From CAVWNR01 sp963756525 (GTDB lineage Bacteria; Actinomycetota; Actinomycetes; Mycobacteriales; Jatrophihabitantaceae), in the NCBI GenBank assembly GCA_963756525.1, contig CAVWNR010000002.1, positions 1-64,000 on the forward strand: a DNA stretch of 64,000 nt, read 5' to 3'. Shown one piece after another: positions 23,276-31,788 of this stretch. The translations under genes were made by a program, and so were the position numbers. Under the pieces are notes generated by a model that ran no database searches, was not told where the DNA came from, and worked only from the letters and a program-made list of their open reading frames with translations. Position 1 is the first letter of the stretch. Each line of letters begins with the position of its first letter.

Positions 23276-23441
23276 GGTTGTCGGACTGCGCGTCGCGGCG
23301 GCCGACGAGGACCACGCTGATGCCGAGCGCGCCGGATGTGCCTCCTGGCGGCCACGGCGGCTGCGCGCGGTGGAGGTGTCGGTGGTCATGTCGTGTGGCT
23401 CGACCGCGGATCACGATCTGGTAGGCGGTCGGCTCGGGCAT
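23276..23441 (-). pseudogene. internally deleted copy of the 25856 small gene
   Basis: From an ATG at 23441 (minus strand) the frame reads MPEPTAYQIVIRGRA, against MSQPSAYQIVIRGRA of the gene at 25856. The similarity then stops, but a 27-bp stretch at 23276-23302 matches the end of the 25856 gene and the bases after its stop (26112-26138). The middle has been replaced or lost and the TAG stop has become CAG. It is a scrambled relic oriented opposite to the intact copy. Confidence 0.6.
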
Positions 23442-23508
23442 GGCTCGATCATCACGACGGGCGGCATGACGCGTCCTCACCCTGACCGCCATCTCACCCG
23501 GGTGAGAT
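23397..23508 (-). repeat. left arm of the 111-bp inverted repeat around luxR
   Basis: The reverse complement of this segment aligns with 25790-25900 with about eight differences and one 1-base gap. It carries the 18-bp palindrome, the following leader and the first 15 codons of the small gene. It lies 57 bases beyond the luxR stop. Confidence 0.8.
23491..23508. promoter_or_regulatory. 18-bp palindromic operator, left copy
   Basis: ATCTCACCCGGGTGAGAT is a perfect 18-bp palindrome, identical to that at 25790-25807. Here it lies downstream of the luxR gene, upstream of the deleted small-gene copy. Confidence 0.6.
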
Positions 23509-23564
23509 GGCAGGCCGGTGTTGTGTCCAGCCCCGCGCCGCCGGGTAGCCCGAAGCTTCCCGGT

Positions 23565-25766
23565 TCAGAGCAGGTGTAGGTCGCGTGCGGCTTGGACGGC
23601 GGCTTTGCGGTCGCCGACGCCGAGTTTGTGGTAGATCGCTTGGCAGTGGGTCTTGACGGTGTTGAGCGACACGTACAGCTCGGCGGCGATGTCGCGTTGG
23701 GACATCGTGGTGGGCAGGTAGCGCAGGACGGCCAGTTCCCGTTCGGTCAGTTGCTCGACTAGTGCGGCGGGTCGGCTGCGGGTGGTTTCGGCGATGCGGT
23801 GGCGTGATTCGGTGCGGGTGAGGTATCGGCCGGCGATGCCGGGGTCGGGGCACCGGGCGATGATGGATCGGGCCTCGACCAGGAGTGGTTCGCCGGCGGG
23901 GTCATCCAAGTCGATCAGCGTGTCGGCGCAGGCGGTGAGGACGTAACCGAGGCCGAGGTCGGTGGAGGCCCGTCGGGCCAGGCTGAGCGCGTGCAGCGCT
24001 CCGGTGTGGGCTCGGGCGGAGTCACCGTCGGTGCGCGCTCGGATCGCGTAAGCGGGTGCGACTCCGTGGTAGGCGCCCAGGCCCCATTCTTGGGCGGTGT
24101 CGACCGCGGTGGATGCGGCGGTCTCGGCGCTGGCTGTGCGGCCGTCGTCGAGTTCGACGATGGCCTGGTACACCAGCGCCAACACCTGTGCGGTGGGGAA
24201 TCGTTCGGCGGCGGCTCGGTCTGCGGCGTACCGGAGGGTGCGCCGGGCTTCGTCGGTTTGCCCGGCCCAGGCGTAGGCCGCTCCCGTGGCGGTGGCCAGA
24301 TCGCAGTTGTGTGACACCAGTTGATCGGTGGCGATGACGCGTCGGGCGGCGGCGAGCGCGGTGGCGACATCGCCCCGGGCCAGAGAGATGTTGATGCGTA
24401 GTGATGTCGCCACGGTGTGGTCGAAGTCCTCCTGCGCGACATCGCGCATGGTGTCGAGCCAGGCCTCCGCCTGCGAGTAGTGACCGGCGAGGTACTCGCA
24501 CCAGCCGTAGAGCAGCGCGCACCAGGTCACCGTCTGCGGCAGGTCGCCGAGTTGTTGCAGGAAACCGCGGAGGGTTTCGATCTGGCCATCCATTAGAAGC
24601 CGCGGTCCCAGGATCCGCAGCAGATTCGCCGCGCCGTCGACGTCGCCGCCGGCCAGCCGATGGCCGATCGCTTGACCGTATTCGCGTTGGGATTCAAACC
24701 ACGCCGCGGCGCGCGCGTGGAGCTCGGGTAGCCGCTGCGGGAAGGCTTGCTGCGCTTCGAGGCACAGCAGATCGCGCAGGAGATGGTGGTAGCGAAACCA
24801 GGTGTCGGTGCGGTCGAGGCGGATCAGGAGCTGGTTCACGTCGGCGGTGTCGGTCAACCAGTCCGTGCCGCCGGTCGTGCCGGTGACCGAATCGACCAGC
24901 GGGCCAGTGAGCTGATCGAGGATCGAGGTCTCCAACAGCCGTTGCCGATGGTCTTCGTCGACGCCGGCGAGGAGCTCGTCGCGCAGATACTCGACGACCA
25001 GCCGGTCGTCGCCGCGAAACGCTTCGATGAACTGTCTCGGGTCGGTGGCCAGGTGCAGCGCGCGACCGGCGAGCACGAGCCCGGCGGCCCAGCCTTCGGT
25101 GCGGTCACAGAGCTCGTCGAGAAGCGCCCGGTCAAGCGATTGCGCGGCTGGACCGAGCAGCCCGGCGGCCTCGCGGGCATCGAAGCGTAGGTCGGCGCCC
25201 CGGATTTCCGCGATCTGGTCGCGTACTCGTAGCCGACCGAGCCGGAAGGGCGGATCGACCCGGGTGGACAGCACGATGGTGACCTGGCGCGGGCACAGAT
25301 CGATGAGACGTTCCATGCCCCGGTGCACGCTGGCGTTGTCGATCAGGTGGTAGTCATCGATGACCACCACGAGCGGGTCGGCGACGTCGGCGAGCTGGTT
25401 GACCAGGGCGGACACCACGACGAGGTCGTCGCCCTTCGACCCAGCCACGACCCGCTTCAGGTCGCGTGCGGTGATCGGATGGACGTGTCCGATGGATTGC
25501 ACCAGGTAGGACCAGAACCGGGCTGGATCAGAGTCGCTCTCCTCGGCCTGCAGCCAGGCGACGGCGTCGGTCCGGCCAGCCAACCAGGACGCGAGCAGCG
25601 TGGACTTGCCCGAGCCGGCCGGAGCGCTCAGCAACACCAATCGGGCTTTGCTGTCGGTGCCGGCGTCGAGGATGGCGGCGAGTCGGGACCGGCGGACAAG
25701 CTGACCGGGTGGTACGGGTGGGCGCAGCTTGGTCGCCGCCAGATCCATCTCCCACGCCGCGGTCAC
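23565..25766 (-). CDS. MalT-type LuxR-family ATP-dependent transcription regulator
   Basis: A 733-residue STAND-type regulator. N-terminal ATPase: RLVLLSAPAGSGKSTLLASW (Walker A) and LVVVIDDYHLID (Walker B). A long helical TPR-like middle follows (for example AEAWLDTMRDVAQED, AYAWAGQTDEARRTL). The C-terminal LuxR HTH is LTERELAVLRYLPTTMSQRD followed by IAAELYVSLNTVKTHCQAIY. In MalT relatives, binding of an inducer and ATP drives oligomerisation and activation. GTG 25766 is preferred; the longer frame to 25796 would start inside the palindrome, and ATG 25748 is also possible. It is divergent from the small gene and ABC genes, with the palindrome between them 24 bases from its start, suggesting autoregulation. 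Confidence 0.9.
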   Translation of the reverse strand: MTAAWEMDLAATKLRPPVPPGQLVRRSRLAAILDAGTDSKARLVLLSAPAGSGKSTLLASWLAGRTDAVAWLQAEESDSDPARFWSYLVQSIGHVHPITARDLKRVVAGSKGDDLVVVSALVNQLADVADPLVVVIDDYHLIDNASVHRGMERLIDLCPRQVTIVLSTRVDPPFRLGRLRVRDQIAEIRGADLRFDAREAAGLLGPAAQSLDRALLDELCDRTEGWAAGLVLAGRALHLATDPRQFIEAFRGDDRLVVEYLRDELLAGVDEDHRQRLLETSILDQLTGPLVDSVTGTTGGTDWLTDTADVNQLLIRLDRTDTWFRYHHLLRDLLCLEAQQAFPQRLPELHARAAAWFESQREYGQAIGHRLAGGDVDGAANLLRILGPRLLMDGQIETLRGFLQQLGDLPQTVTWCALLYGWCEYLAGHYSQAEAWLDTMRDVAQEDFDHTVATSLRINISLARGDVATALAAARRVIATDQLVSHNCDLATATGAAYAWAGQTDEARRTLRYAADRAAAERFPTAQVLALVYQAIVELDDGRTASAETAASTAVDTAQEWGLGAYHGVAPAYAIRARTDGDSARAHTGALHALSLARRASTDLGLGYVLTACADTLIDLDDPAGEPLLVEARSIIARCPDPGIAGRYLTRTESRHRIAETTRSRPAALVEQLTERELAVLRYLPTTMSQRDIAAELYVSLNTVKTHCQAIYHKLGVGDRKAAVQAARDLHLL

Positions 25767-25789
25767 TGTCAATTCACCCTTCCGCCAGG

Positions 25790-25807
25790 ATCTCACCCGG
25801 GTGAGAT
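25790..25807. promoter_or_regulatory. 18-bp palindromic operator, right copy
   Basis: The perfect palindrome ATCTCACCCGGGTGAGAT sits between luxR (start 25766) and the divergent small gene (start 25856). It is the natural candidate for the binding site of the adjacent regulator. That it is bound is an inference. Confidence 0.6.
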
Positions 25808-25900
25808 GGCGGCCAGGGTGAGGCGCGTCATGCCGCCCGTGGTGATGATCGAGCCATGTCCCAGCCGAGCGCCTACCAGATCGTGATCCGCGGTCGAGCC
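25790..25900 (+). repeat. right arm of the 111-bp inverted repeat around luxR
   Basis: Inverted partner of 23397-23508. It includes the palindrome, the intergenic leader GTGATGATCGAGCC and the first 15 codons of the small gene. The two arms enclose luxR. Confidence 0.8.
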
Positions 25901-26128
25901 AGCGCCCGGCTCCTCCGGCCGCTGCTCGACGATTTCACCATCGATAATTCCGGCGACGGCGTCACCCGCCTGGTCGGCGACATCCGAGACCCCTCTCACC
26001 TGCACGGCGTCTTAGCCCACCTGACGTCGGTGAACGCCGAAGTCATCTCCCTCGCCCCGCTCGACCACCGCTCGAACAGCGAGACCCAAGCCACGCAACC
26101 ACCTACGACCCGCCGCCGCGACGCGTAG
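25856..26128 (+). CDS. small conserved actinobacterial protein (YQIVIRG family), function unknown
   Basis: A 90-residue protein: AYQIVIRGRASARLLRPLLD at the start, then TRLVGDIRDPSHLHGVLAHL and an end of NAEVISLAPL followed by a polar tail. This pattern (Y.I.I.G......L......T.L.G...D...L.G.L......G.E.IS) is one I recognise as a short family common in actinobacteria, often near LuxR regulators and ABC transporters; no function has been established to my knowledge. It is predicted cytoplasmic with alternating strands and helices, possibly ferredoxin-like. It is the first gene of the ABC operon, 81 bases before the ATPase, and a broken copy lies beyond luxR. Confidence 0.7.
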   Translation: MSQPSAYQIVIRGRASARLLRPLLDDFTIDNSGDGVTRLVGDIRDPSHLHGVLAHLTSVNAEVISLAPLDHRSNSETQATQPPTTRRRDA

Positions 26129-26209
26129 TCCGACAACCGCAAACCCGAGCAGCCCAGCCTCGATCACTACTCGATCTGGCAGCGACGAACTGAGACAGAA
26201 GGCGAGACG

Positions 26210-27142
26210 ATGATCGAAGTCGAGAATCTGAGCAAGCGCTACGGTGACAAGTTGGCGGTTGACGGGTTGAACTTCGTCGTCCACCCCGGAATCGTCACCG
26301 GTTTCCTGGGACCCAATGGCGCCGGAAAATCGACCACGATGCGACTGATCGCCGGCCTGGACGAACCGACCACCGGCACGGTGGCGGTCAACGGCGGCCG
26401 CTACCGGTCCGCCGCTGCTCCGATGGCCGAGCTGGGCGTGCTACTCGAGGCCAAGGCGATACACACCGGCCGGTCAGCGCGCAACCACCTGCTTGCGCTG
26501 GCGCAAACGAACGGCATCAGCAGCAAGCGCGTCGATGTGGTGATCGACCTCGTCGGTCTGCGCAGTGTGGCCGGGACCCGGGCCGGTGGATTCTCGCTCG
26601 GCATGGGTCAGCGGTTGGGAGTGGCGTCAGCGCTGCTGGGCGACCCGCAGACCGTGGTCCTGGATGAGCCGGCCAACGGCTTGGACCCGGAAGGTGTGCT
26701 GTGGATGCGAACGATGCTCAAGAGCCTGGCCGCCGCCGGGCGCACGGTGTTCGTGTCATCGCACCTGATGAGCGAAATGGCGCAGACCGCGACCCGGCTG
26801 GTCGTCATCGGCCAGGGAAGGCTCATCGCTGACACCACGGTCGACGAATTCGTCGCCCGCGCCTCCAGCAGCACAGTCATCGTCCGCACTCCCGAGGCGC
26901 CGCGGCTGCGCGAGCTGATGCTTGCCCCGGACGTCACCATCACCAATGGCACGCCCGATGTGCTGCACGTCGACGGCCTGACATCCGAACAGGTCGGCAC
27001 CATCGCATGGCAGGGCCACCTGCCGATTTATGAGCTCGCCGTCGAACACACCTCGCTGGAAGCCGCGTTCATGACATTGACCAGCGACTCGGTGGAATTC
27101 CGCACCACCGACAGCGTCGACACCGGGGCGGTGGCGGCATGA
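26210..27142 (+). CDS. ABC exporter ATPase, DrrA/NatA type, copy 1
   Basis: A 310-residue ABC ATPase. Walker A is in TGFLGPNGAGKSTTMRLIAG, the signature is GGFSLGMGQRLGVA (the SxGMxQR variant of ABC-2 exporters), Walker B is VVLDEPANGLDPEG and the H-loop is FVSSHLMSE. The C-terminal 90 residues form the regulatory extension found in DrrA/BcrA proteins. The next gene, its permease, begins inside this one (ATGA overlap at 27139). The substrate is unknown; the family includes drug and peptide exporters. It has a close paralogue at 28975. Confidence 0.92.
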   Translation: MIEVENLSKRYGDKLAVDGLNFVVHPGIVTGFLGPNGAGKSTTMRLIAGLDEPTTGTVAVNGGRYRSAAAPMAELGVLLEAKAIHTGRSARNHLLALAQTNGISSKRVDVVIDLVGLRSVAGTRAGGFSLGMGQRLGVASALLGDPQTVVLDEPANGLDPEGVLWMRTMLKSLAAAGRTVFVSSHLMSEMAQTATRLVVIGQGRLIADTTVDEFVARASSSTVIVRTPEAPRLRELMLAPDVTITNGTPDVLHVDGLTSEQVGTIAWQGHLPIYELAVEHTSLEAAFMTLTSDSVEFRTTDSVDTGAVAA

Positions 27143-27966
27143 GCGCGACACTCACACCCCGTCCGGCATCGCCGTCGATCAGCCGTGACGCAGCGCTGCG
27201 GGTGACGCAGGCGCGGGTGGCGCTGTCGGAGTGGACCAAGTTCCGCTCACTGCGCTCGACCCTCTACACGCTGCTACTCGCCGTCGCGCTCATGATCGGT
27301 CTCGGCGCGCTGCTCTCGGCCGTCGCCGCCGGCCACGCCCACGGCATCGAGCACGGCGCCACCGCGACCTCCACCAGCCTGACCGGCACCTTCTTCGCGC
27401 AGCTGTCCATCGGTGTCCTCGGTGTTCTGCTGATCAGCGGTGAGTACAGCACCGGGATGATCCGGGCCTCGCTGGCCGTCGTGCCCACGCGGCTCCCCGT
27501 GCTGTGGGCCAAGCTCGCCGTGTGTGCGGGTGCGGTATTTGCCACCATGCTGGCCAGCAGCTTCATCGCGTTCGGCGTCGGTCAAGCGGTCCTCAGCAGC
27601 AAACACCTCAACGCATCGCTGTCCGACCCGGGCGTGCTGCGCTCGATCGTGGGCGCCGGGTTGTACCTCACGGTGGCCGCCATGACCGCGCTCGCGTTGG
27701 GTGCCTTGCTCCGTAGCACCGCCGCCGCGATCTCCGCGTTCGTCGCGGTCTTCTTCGTCATCCCACCGCTGACGCAACTGCTGCCCGCCTCGTGGACGGG
27801 CCATTTCGTGCAGTACCTGCCTTCCAACGCCGGCGCGATGATGCTCGGCGGCACTTACGGGCTGGCCCATCCGCTGCCGCCGTGGACCGGATTTGCGGTG
27901 ATGTGCGCGTTCGCGGCGGTTCTGGTCGGCTTCGCCGCCTTGCGGCTGCGCCGGGTTGACGCCTGA
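27139..27966 (+). CDS. ABC-2 type exporter permease, copy 1
   Basis: A 275-residue integral membrane protein with about six helices. It shows the ABC-2 features SEWTKFRSLRSTLYTLLLAV at the start (a cytoplasmic amphipathic element before the first helix) and LLISGEYSTGMIRASLAVVP, a motif shared with its paralogue at 29931. It also has VGAGLYLTVAAMTALALGAL. It ends LRLRRVDA. It pairs with the upstream ATPase, whose stop it overlaps by four bases. Confidence 0.9.
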   Translation: MSATLTPRPASPSISRDAALRVTQARVALSEWTKFRSLRSTLYTLLLAVALMIGLGALLSAVAAGHAHGIEHGATATSTSLTGTFFAQLSIGVLGVLLISGEYSTGMIRASLAVVPTRLPVLWAKLAVCAGAVFATMLASSFIAFGVGQAVLSSKHLNASLSDPGVLRSIVGAGLYLTVAAMTALALGALLRSTAAAISAFVAVFFVIPPLTQLLPASWTGHFVQYLPSNAGAMMLGGTYGLAHPLPPWTGFAVMCAFAAVLVGFAALRLRRVDA

Positions 27967-28128
27967 GCGCACGCCGCGACGACCAGACACGCAACCGGTG
28001 ACCGCGCCCCCCACTGCCTGGCCACCAGGGAGCGCACCTCGCCATCACCACGGCGGCACCGTCGGCAAGCACCTACCATCCACCGCCGCCTCCAGCACAA
28101 TCCCAGCTAGCCTCGAATGGAGCACGAC

Positions 28129-28923
28129 ATGACCACCGACACCTACACCGTGCGCACCGCCCCGGACACCAGCGTGGGCCGCCAGCGCGCCCGGATGGAT
28201 CCGATGAGACGGACCGCCCTTCTGGCGGGGGTGCTGTACCTGATCACGTTCGTGTCCATCCCCACCCTCGGGCTGTACAAGCCGGTGAAGGACCACGTCG
28301 GCACGTTCATCCTGGGCGCCGGCAGCAGCACCGGGGTGATGTGGGGGGCAGCCTCCGAGATCATCGTCGGCTTGGCCGGCATCGGCACCGCCGTCGTGCT
28401 GTACCCGGTGCTGAAGCGGCAGAACAAGACCGCCGCGCTCGGGCTGGTCGCCGCCCGGATGCTCGAAACCAGCCTCATCTTCGTCGGCGTGATCAGCCTG
28501 CTCTCGATCATCACCCTCCGAAACCACGTAGCCGGGACCGCCGGCGCAGACCCAGCCGCGCTCGTCACGACCGGCCACGCCCTGGTCGCCGTCTACAACT
28601 CGACGTTCCTGCTCTCCCAGAGCCTCATGCCCGTCGCCTGCGACCTGCTGCTGGGCTACCTGCTGTACCGGTCCGGCCTGGTGCCCCGCATCCTGCCGAT
28701 CATCGCCTTCGTCGGCGCCCCGCTGCTGCTCGCCTCCGACATCGCGATCTTCGCCGGCGCCTACACGAACACGTCCCCGCTCAACGGGCCTCCCGTGCTC
28801 CTGGTCGCCGCGTTCGAGCTCTCCCTCGGCGTCTATCTGACCGTCAAGGGCTTCAAGCCGGCGGCACTGACTGCCCTCAACGCGGCATCCGCCCCGACCC
28901 GCCCCGCCGTCCCCGTCGCCTGA
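28129..28923 (+). CDS. DUF4386 membrane protein
   Basis: A 264-residue protein with about six to seven helices. MDPMRRTALLAGVLYLITFV, then GVMWGAASEIIVGLAGIGTA, RMLETSLIFVGVISLLSI and LGYLLYRSGLVPRILPIIA correspond to the DUF4386 pattern. Its function is unknown; members often sit beside regulators or transporters. ATG 28129 has GGAG 6 bases upstream, so it is preferred over ATG 28117. It lies between two ABC exporters in the same orientation, 162 bases after the first permease and 51 before the second ATPase. Confidence 0.82.
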   Translation: MTTDTYTVRTAPDTSVGRQRARMDPMRRTALLAGVLYLITFVSIPTLGLYKPVKDHVGTFILGAGSSTGVMWGAASEIIVGLAGIGTAVVLYPVLKRQNKTAALGLVAARMLETSLIFVGVISLLSIITLRNHVAGTAGADPAALVTTGHALVAVYNSTFLLSQSLMPVACDLLLGYLLYRSGLVPRILPIIAFVGAPLLLASDIAIFAGAYTNTSPLNGPPVLLVAAFELSLGVYLTVKGFKPAALTALNAASAPTRPAVPVA

Positions 28924-28974
28924 GCACGCCAAAGACAACCGGGCACGACATCCCGCCCGAAAGGAACACAGATC

Positions 28975-29928
28975 ATGACCACAGGCGCACCCAGCATCGA
29001 GGTGCGGGAGCTGACCAAGGCCTACGGCAAGACCATCGCCGTAGACGGCCTGAGCTTCCAGGTGCATCCCGGCGTGGTCACCGGGTTCCTCGGCCCGAAC
29101 GGTGCCGGCAAATCCACCACGCTGCGGATGATCCTCGGCCTGGACAATCCCGGATCCGGGTCGGCGCTGGTCAACGGGCGCCCGTTCGCCGACCACCACC
29201 AGCCGCTGGTCCAGATCGGCGCCCTGCTGGACCCGAAAGCGTTCCACCCCGGCCGCAGCGCCCGCAATCACCTGCGCTGCCTAGCCTTGGCCAACGGGAT
29301 CGACCAGCGCCGGGTGGACGAGGTCCTCGACCTGGTCGGTCTGACCGCGGTGGCCGCCAAGCGGGCCGGCGGGTTCTCCCTCGGCATGGGACAGCGCCTC
29401 GGCATCGCCGCCGCGCTGTTGGGCGATCCGGACATCCTCATCCTCGATGAGCCGATCAACGGGCTCGACCCGGACGGCATCTTGTGGATCCGCACCCTGC
29501 TGCGCTCGCTGGCCGCCGAAGGCCGCACGGTGCTGGTGTCCTCGCACCTGATGAGCGAGATGGCCCTCACCGCCGAGCATCTGGTCGTCATCGGCCAGGG
29601 GCGGCTGCTCGCCGACGACAGCGTCGAGGCGGTGGTGGCCGCCAGCGGGCTGAGCACCGCCCACGTCCGCTCTCCGCAGGCCGACCAGCTCGCCGCGCTG
29701 CTCACCGCCCGCGGCGCCACCCCCAGCACCGTTACCGCCGCCGGCGAGTTGACCGTCACCGGCGTCTCCACCGACGACATCGGTGACCTCGCCGCAGCCA
29801 ACGGCATCACCATCCATGAACTGTCCCTGCAGCGGGCCTCGCTGGAGGAGGCCTTCATGGAACTCACCCACGACAGCGTCGAATACCGCACCAACACGGC
29901 GGCAACTACTGAAGAAGGCGCAGCCTGA
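28975..29928 (+). CDS. ABC exporter ATPase, DrrA/NatA type, copy 2
   Basis: A 317-residue paralogue of the ATPase at 26210. Shared stretches include VTGFLGPNGAGKSTT, GGFSLGMGQRLGIAAALLGD, ILDEPINGLDPDGILWIRTL and VSSHLMSEMALTAEHLVVIG. All nucleotide-binding motifs are intact. The C-terminal extension diverges from copy 1 but ends similarly (ASLEEAFMELTHDSVEYRT against TSLEAAFMTLTSDSVEFRT). A clear Shine-Dalgarno (AAAGGAAC) precedes ATG 28975. The permease follows after 2 bases. Confidence 0.92.
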   Translation: MTTGAPSIEVRELTKAYGKTIAVDGLSFQVHPGVVTGFLGPNGAGKSTTLRMILGLDNPGSGSALVNGRPFADHHQPLVQIGALLDPKAFHPGRSARNHLRCLALANGIDQRRVDEVLDLVGLTAVAAKRAGGFSLGMGQRLGIAAALLGDPDILILDEPINGLDPDGILWIRTLLRSLAAEGRTVLVSSHLMSEMALTAEHLVVIGQGRLLADDSVEAVVAASGLSTAHVRSPQADQLAALLTARGATPSTVTAAGELTVTGVSTDDIGDLAAANGITIHELSLQRASLEEAFMELTHDSVEYRTNTAATTEEGAA

Positions 29929-29930
29929 TC

Positions 29931-30746
29931 ATGACCGACACCGCCCTCGCCGTCGCACCACCCACCGCCACCGTCCCAGCCGCGCCGACGCGCCCGCCGC
30001 CGGTCCTGCCCAACCTGCTGCACTCGGAATGGGCCAAGCTGCGCAGCGTCCGCTCCAGCTACTGGAGTCTCGGCCTCGCCGTCCTCGCCATGATCGGCTA
30101 CGGGGCCATCAACAGCGCCTCGCACACCGGCGCCCACCCCGGCGCCGTCAACCCCATCTCGACCAGCCTGTCCGGGGTGCTGCTGGCGCAACTCGCGATC
30201 GGCGTCCTCGGCGTGCTGGTGATCAGCAGCGAGTACTCCACCGGGATGATCCGGTGCACCTTCGCCGCCGCCCCGCAGCGCCGCTCGGTCATCCTCGCCA
30301 AAGCCGGCGTCTTCGGTGCCCTCGCCGTCGCTGTAGGCACCGTGGCCAGCCTGATCGCGTTCCTGATCGGTCAGGCCATCATGGGCGCCCACGGGGTCAG
30401 CCTCACCTCGCCCGGCGCGCTGCGCTCGGTCATCGGCGTCGGCGTCTACCTCGGCCTGCTCGGCGTGCTCGCCGTCGCCCTGGGCACCATCATCCGCCGC
30501 AGCATCGGCGCCATCGCCGCCCTGGTCGGGCTGCTCCTCGTGCTGCCCGCACTGCTGCTGACCCTGCCCGCCTCGCTGCAAGACACCGTAGTCAAGTACC
30601 TGCCCAGCAACGCCGGACAAGCCATCTTCACTACCGGCAAAGACAGCTCCACCCTGCCCCCCTGGGCCGGGCTGGTCGTCTTCGCCGCCTACGCCGCCGC
30701 CGCGCTCGCAATCAGCCTGGTCCTCGTCCGCCGCCGCGACGCCTGA
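29931..30746 (+). CDS. ABC-2 type exporter permease, copy 2
   Basis: A 271-residue permease, paralogue of 27139. It has LHSEWAKLRSVRSSYWSLGL before the first helix, the shared LVISSEYSTGMIRCTFAAAP, and TIIRRSIGAIAALVGLLLVL. It ends LVRRRDA. Six helices are likely. It forms the second exporter with the ATPase ending 2 bases upstream. Whether the two ATPase-permease pairs act separately or mix into one heteromeric exporter cannot be told from sequence. Confidence 0.9.
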   Translation: MTDTALAVAPPTATVPAAPTRPPPVLPNLLHSEWAKLRSVRSSYWSLGLAVLAMIGYGAINSASHTGAHPGAVNPISTSLSGVLLAQLAIGVLGVLVISSEYSTGMIRCTFAAAPQRRSVILAKAGVFGALAVAVGTVASLIAFLIGQAIMGAHGVSLTSPGALRSVIGVGVYLGLLGVLAVALGTIIRRSIGAIAALVGLLLVLPALLLTLPASLQDTVVKYLPSNAGQAIFTTGKDSSTLPPWAGLVVFAAYAAAALAISLVLVRRRDA

Positions 30747-30875
30747 CACCGGCAACCCGTCAACGGAGATACGGCGCTGCACGACGTACGAACAGCGCAG
30801 CCACCGCTACGGGCCACCCCGGCGAACTGACCCAGTCAGAGTTCCCCACCCATCGCTCACAGCAAAGGAACCGTC

Positions 30876-31733
30876 ATGACCGCGAATCCGACGAACCCGG
30901 CCATCACCACCAGCTACCTCGCCCGCCCGGAAGGACGAATCAGCTACGACATCGACGGCGCCGGCCCGCTGCTCATCCTGGTGCCCGGCATGGGCGACCT
31001 GCGCGGCGCCTACCGTTTCCTGGCCCCCGCCCTGCGCGAGTCCGGTTACCGGGTGGCCTGCACAGACCTGCGCGGCCACGGCGACAGCGACACCACCTTC
31101 ACCTCCTACGGTGACGCCGACACCGCCGCCGACCTCATCGCCCTGCTCGAGCAGCTCGGTGGCCCCGCGATCGTGGTCGGCAACTCCATGGCCGCCGGCA
31201 GCGCCGTACTCGTCGCCGCCGACAGGGCCGACCTGATCGCCGGCCTCGTGCTCATCGGCCCGTTCGTCCGCAACCCCAAAACCAGCGCGGTACAGCACCT
31301 CATCCTCCGGATAGCGATGGCCCCGCCGTGGGCGGCCACCGCATGGAAGGCGTACCTGCCCAAGCTGTACGCCGGCCGCCGGCCCGCCGACTTCCACGCC
31401 TACCGGGACCAGGTCGTGGCCAGCCTGCGCCGCCCGGGCCACGCCAAGGCCTTCTCCCGCACCGCCCGCACCAGCCACGCTCCGGCAGAGGCCGCCCTGG
31501 CCGACGTCTCGGCACCGTCACTCGTCATCATGGGCGACGCGGACCCGGACTTCCCCAACCCACGCGCCGAAGCAGACTGGCTCGCCGAAGCGTTACACGG
31601 CACGGCCGTCATGGTCCCCGAGTCCGGGCACTACCCACAATCCCAACGACCCGAGATCACCACCCCCGCTGTACTGCACTTCGCCGACACCGTGAACAGC
31701 CGTGCCCAGACCGGCACAATCACGCCCGGGTAG
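30876..31733 (+). CDS. alpha/beta-hydrolase
   Basis: A 285-residue alpha/beta-hydrolase fold protein. It shows the oxyanion strand LLILVPGMGDLRGAYRF, DLRGHGDSD, the nucleophile elbow VVGNSMAAGSA (Ser in G-N-S-M-A), the acid in GDADPDFP and His in ESGHYPQSQ. Such enzymes cleave esters, epoxides or lactones. Its substrate is unknown. AAAGGAAC precedes ATG 30876. It follows the second exporter by 129 bases in the same direction and may be co-expressed with it. Confidence 0.9.
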   Translation: MTANPTNPAITTSYLARPEGRISYDIDGAGPLLILVPGMGDLRGAYRFLAPALRESGYRVACTDLRGHGDSDTTFTSYGDADTAADLIALLEQLGGPAIVVGNSMAAGSAVLVAADRADLIAGLVLIGPFVRNPKTSAVQHLILRIAMAPPWAATAWKAYLPKLYAGRRPADFHAYRDQVVASLRRPGHAKAFSRTARTSHAPAEAALADVSAPSLVIMGDADPDFPNPRAEADWLAEALHGTAVMVPESGHYPQSQRPEITTPAVLHFADTVNSRAQTGTITPG

Positions 31734-31788
31734 TCAACGCGGCGCGCGGACCGTCGGCAGCCCGGTCGGAAGAGGAAGGAAACAAGCT

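Noticed and set aside
23565..25796. Longer luxR start at 25796
   Set aside because: It would place the start codon inside the 18-bp palindrome; GTG 25766 gives a normal N-terminus.
26210..30746. Naming the two ABC exporters as drug resistance (DrrAB) systems
   Set aside because: The motif type fits DrrA/NatA, but that family covers many substrates and no biosynthetic genes are near.
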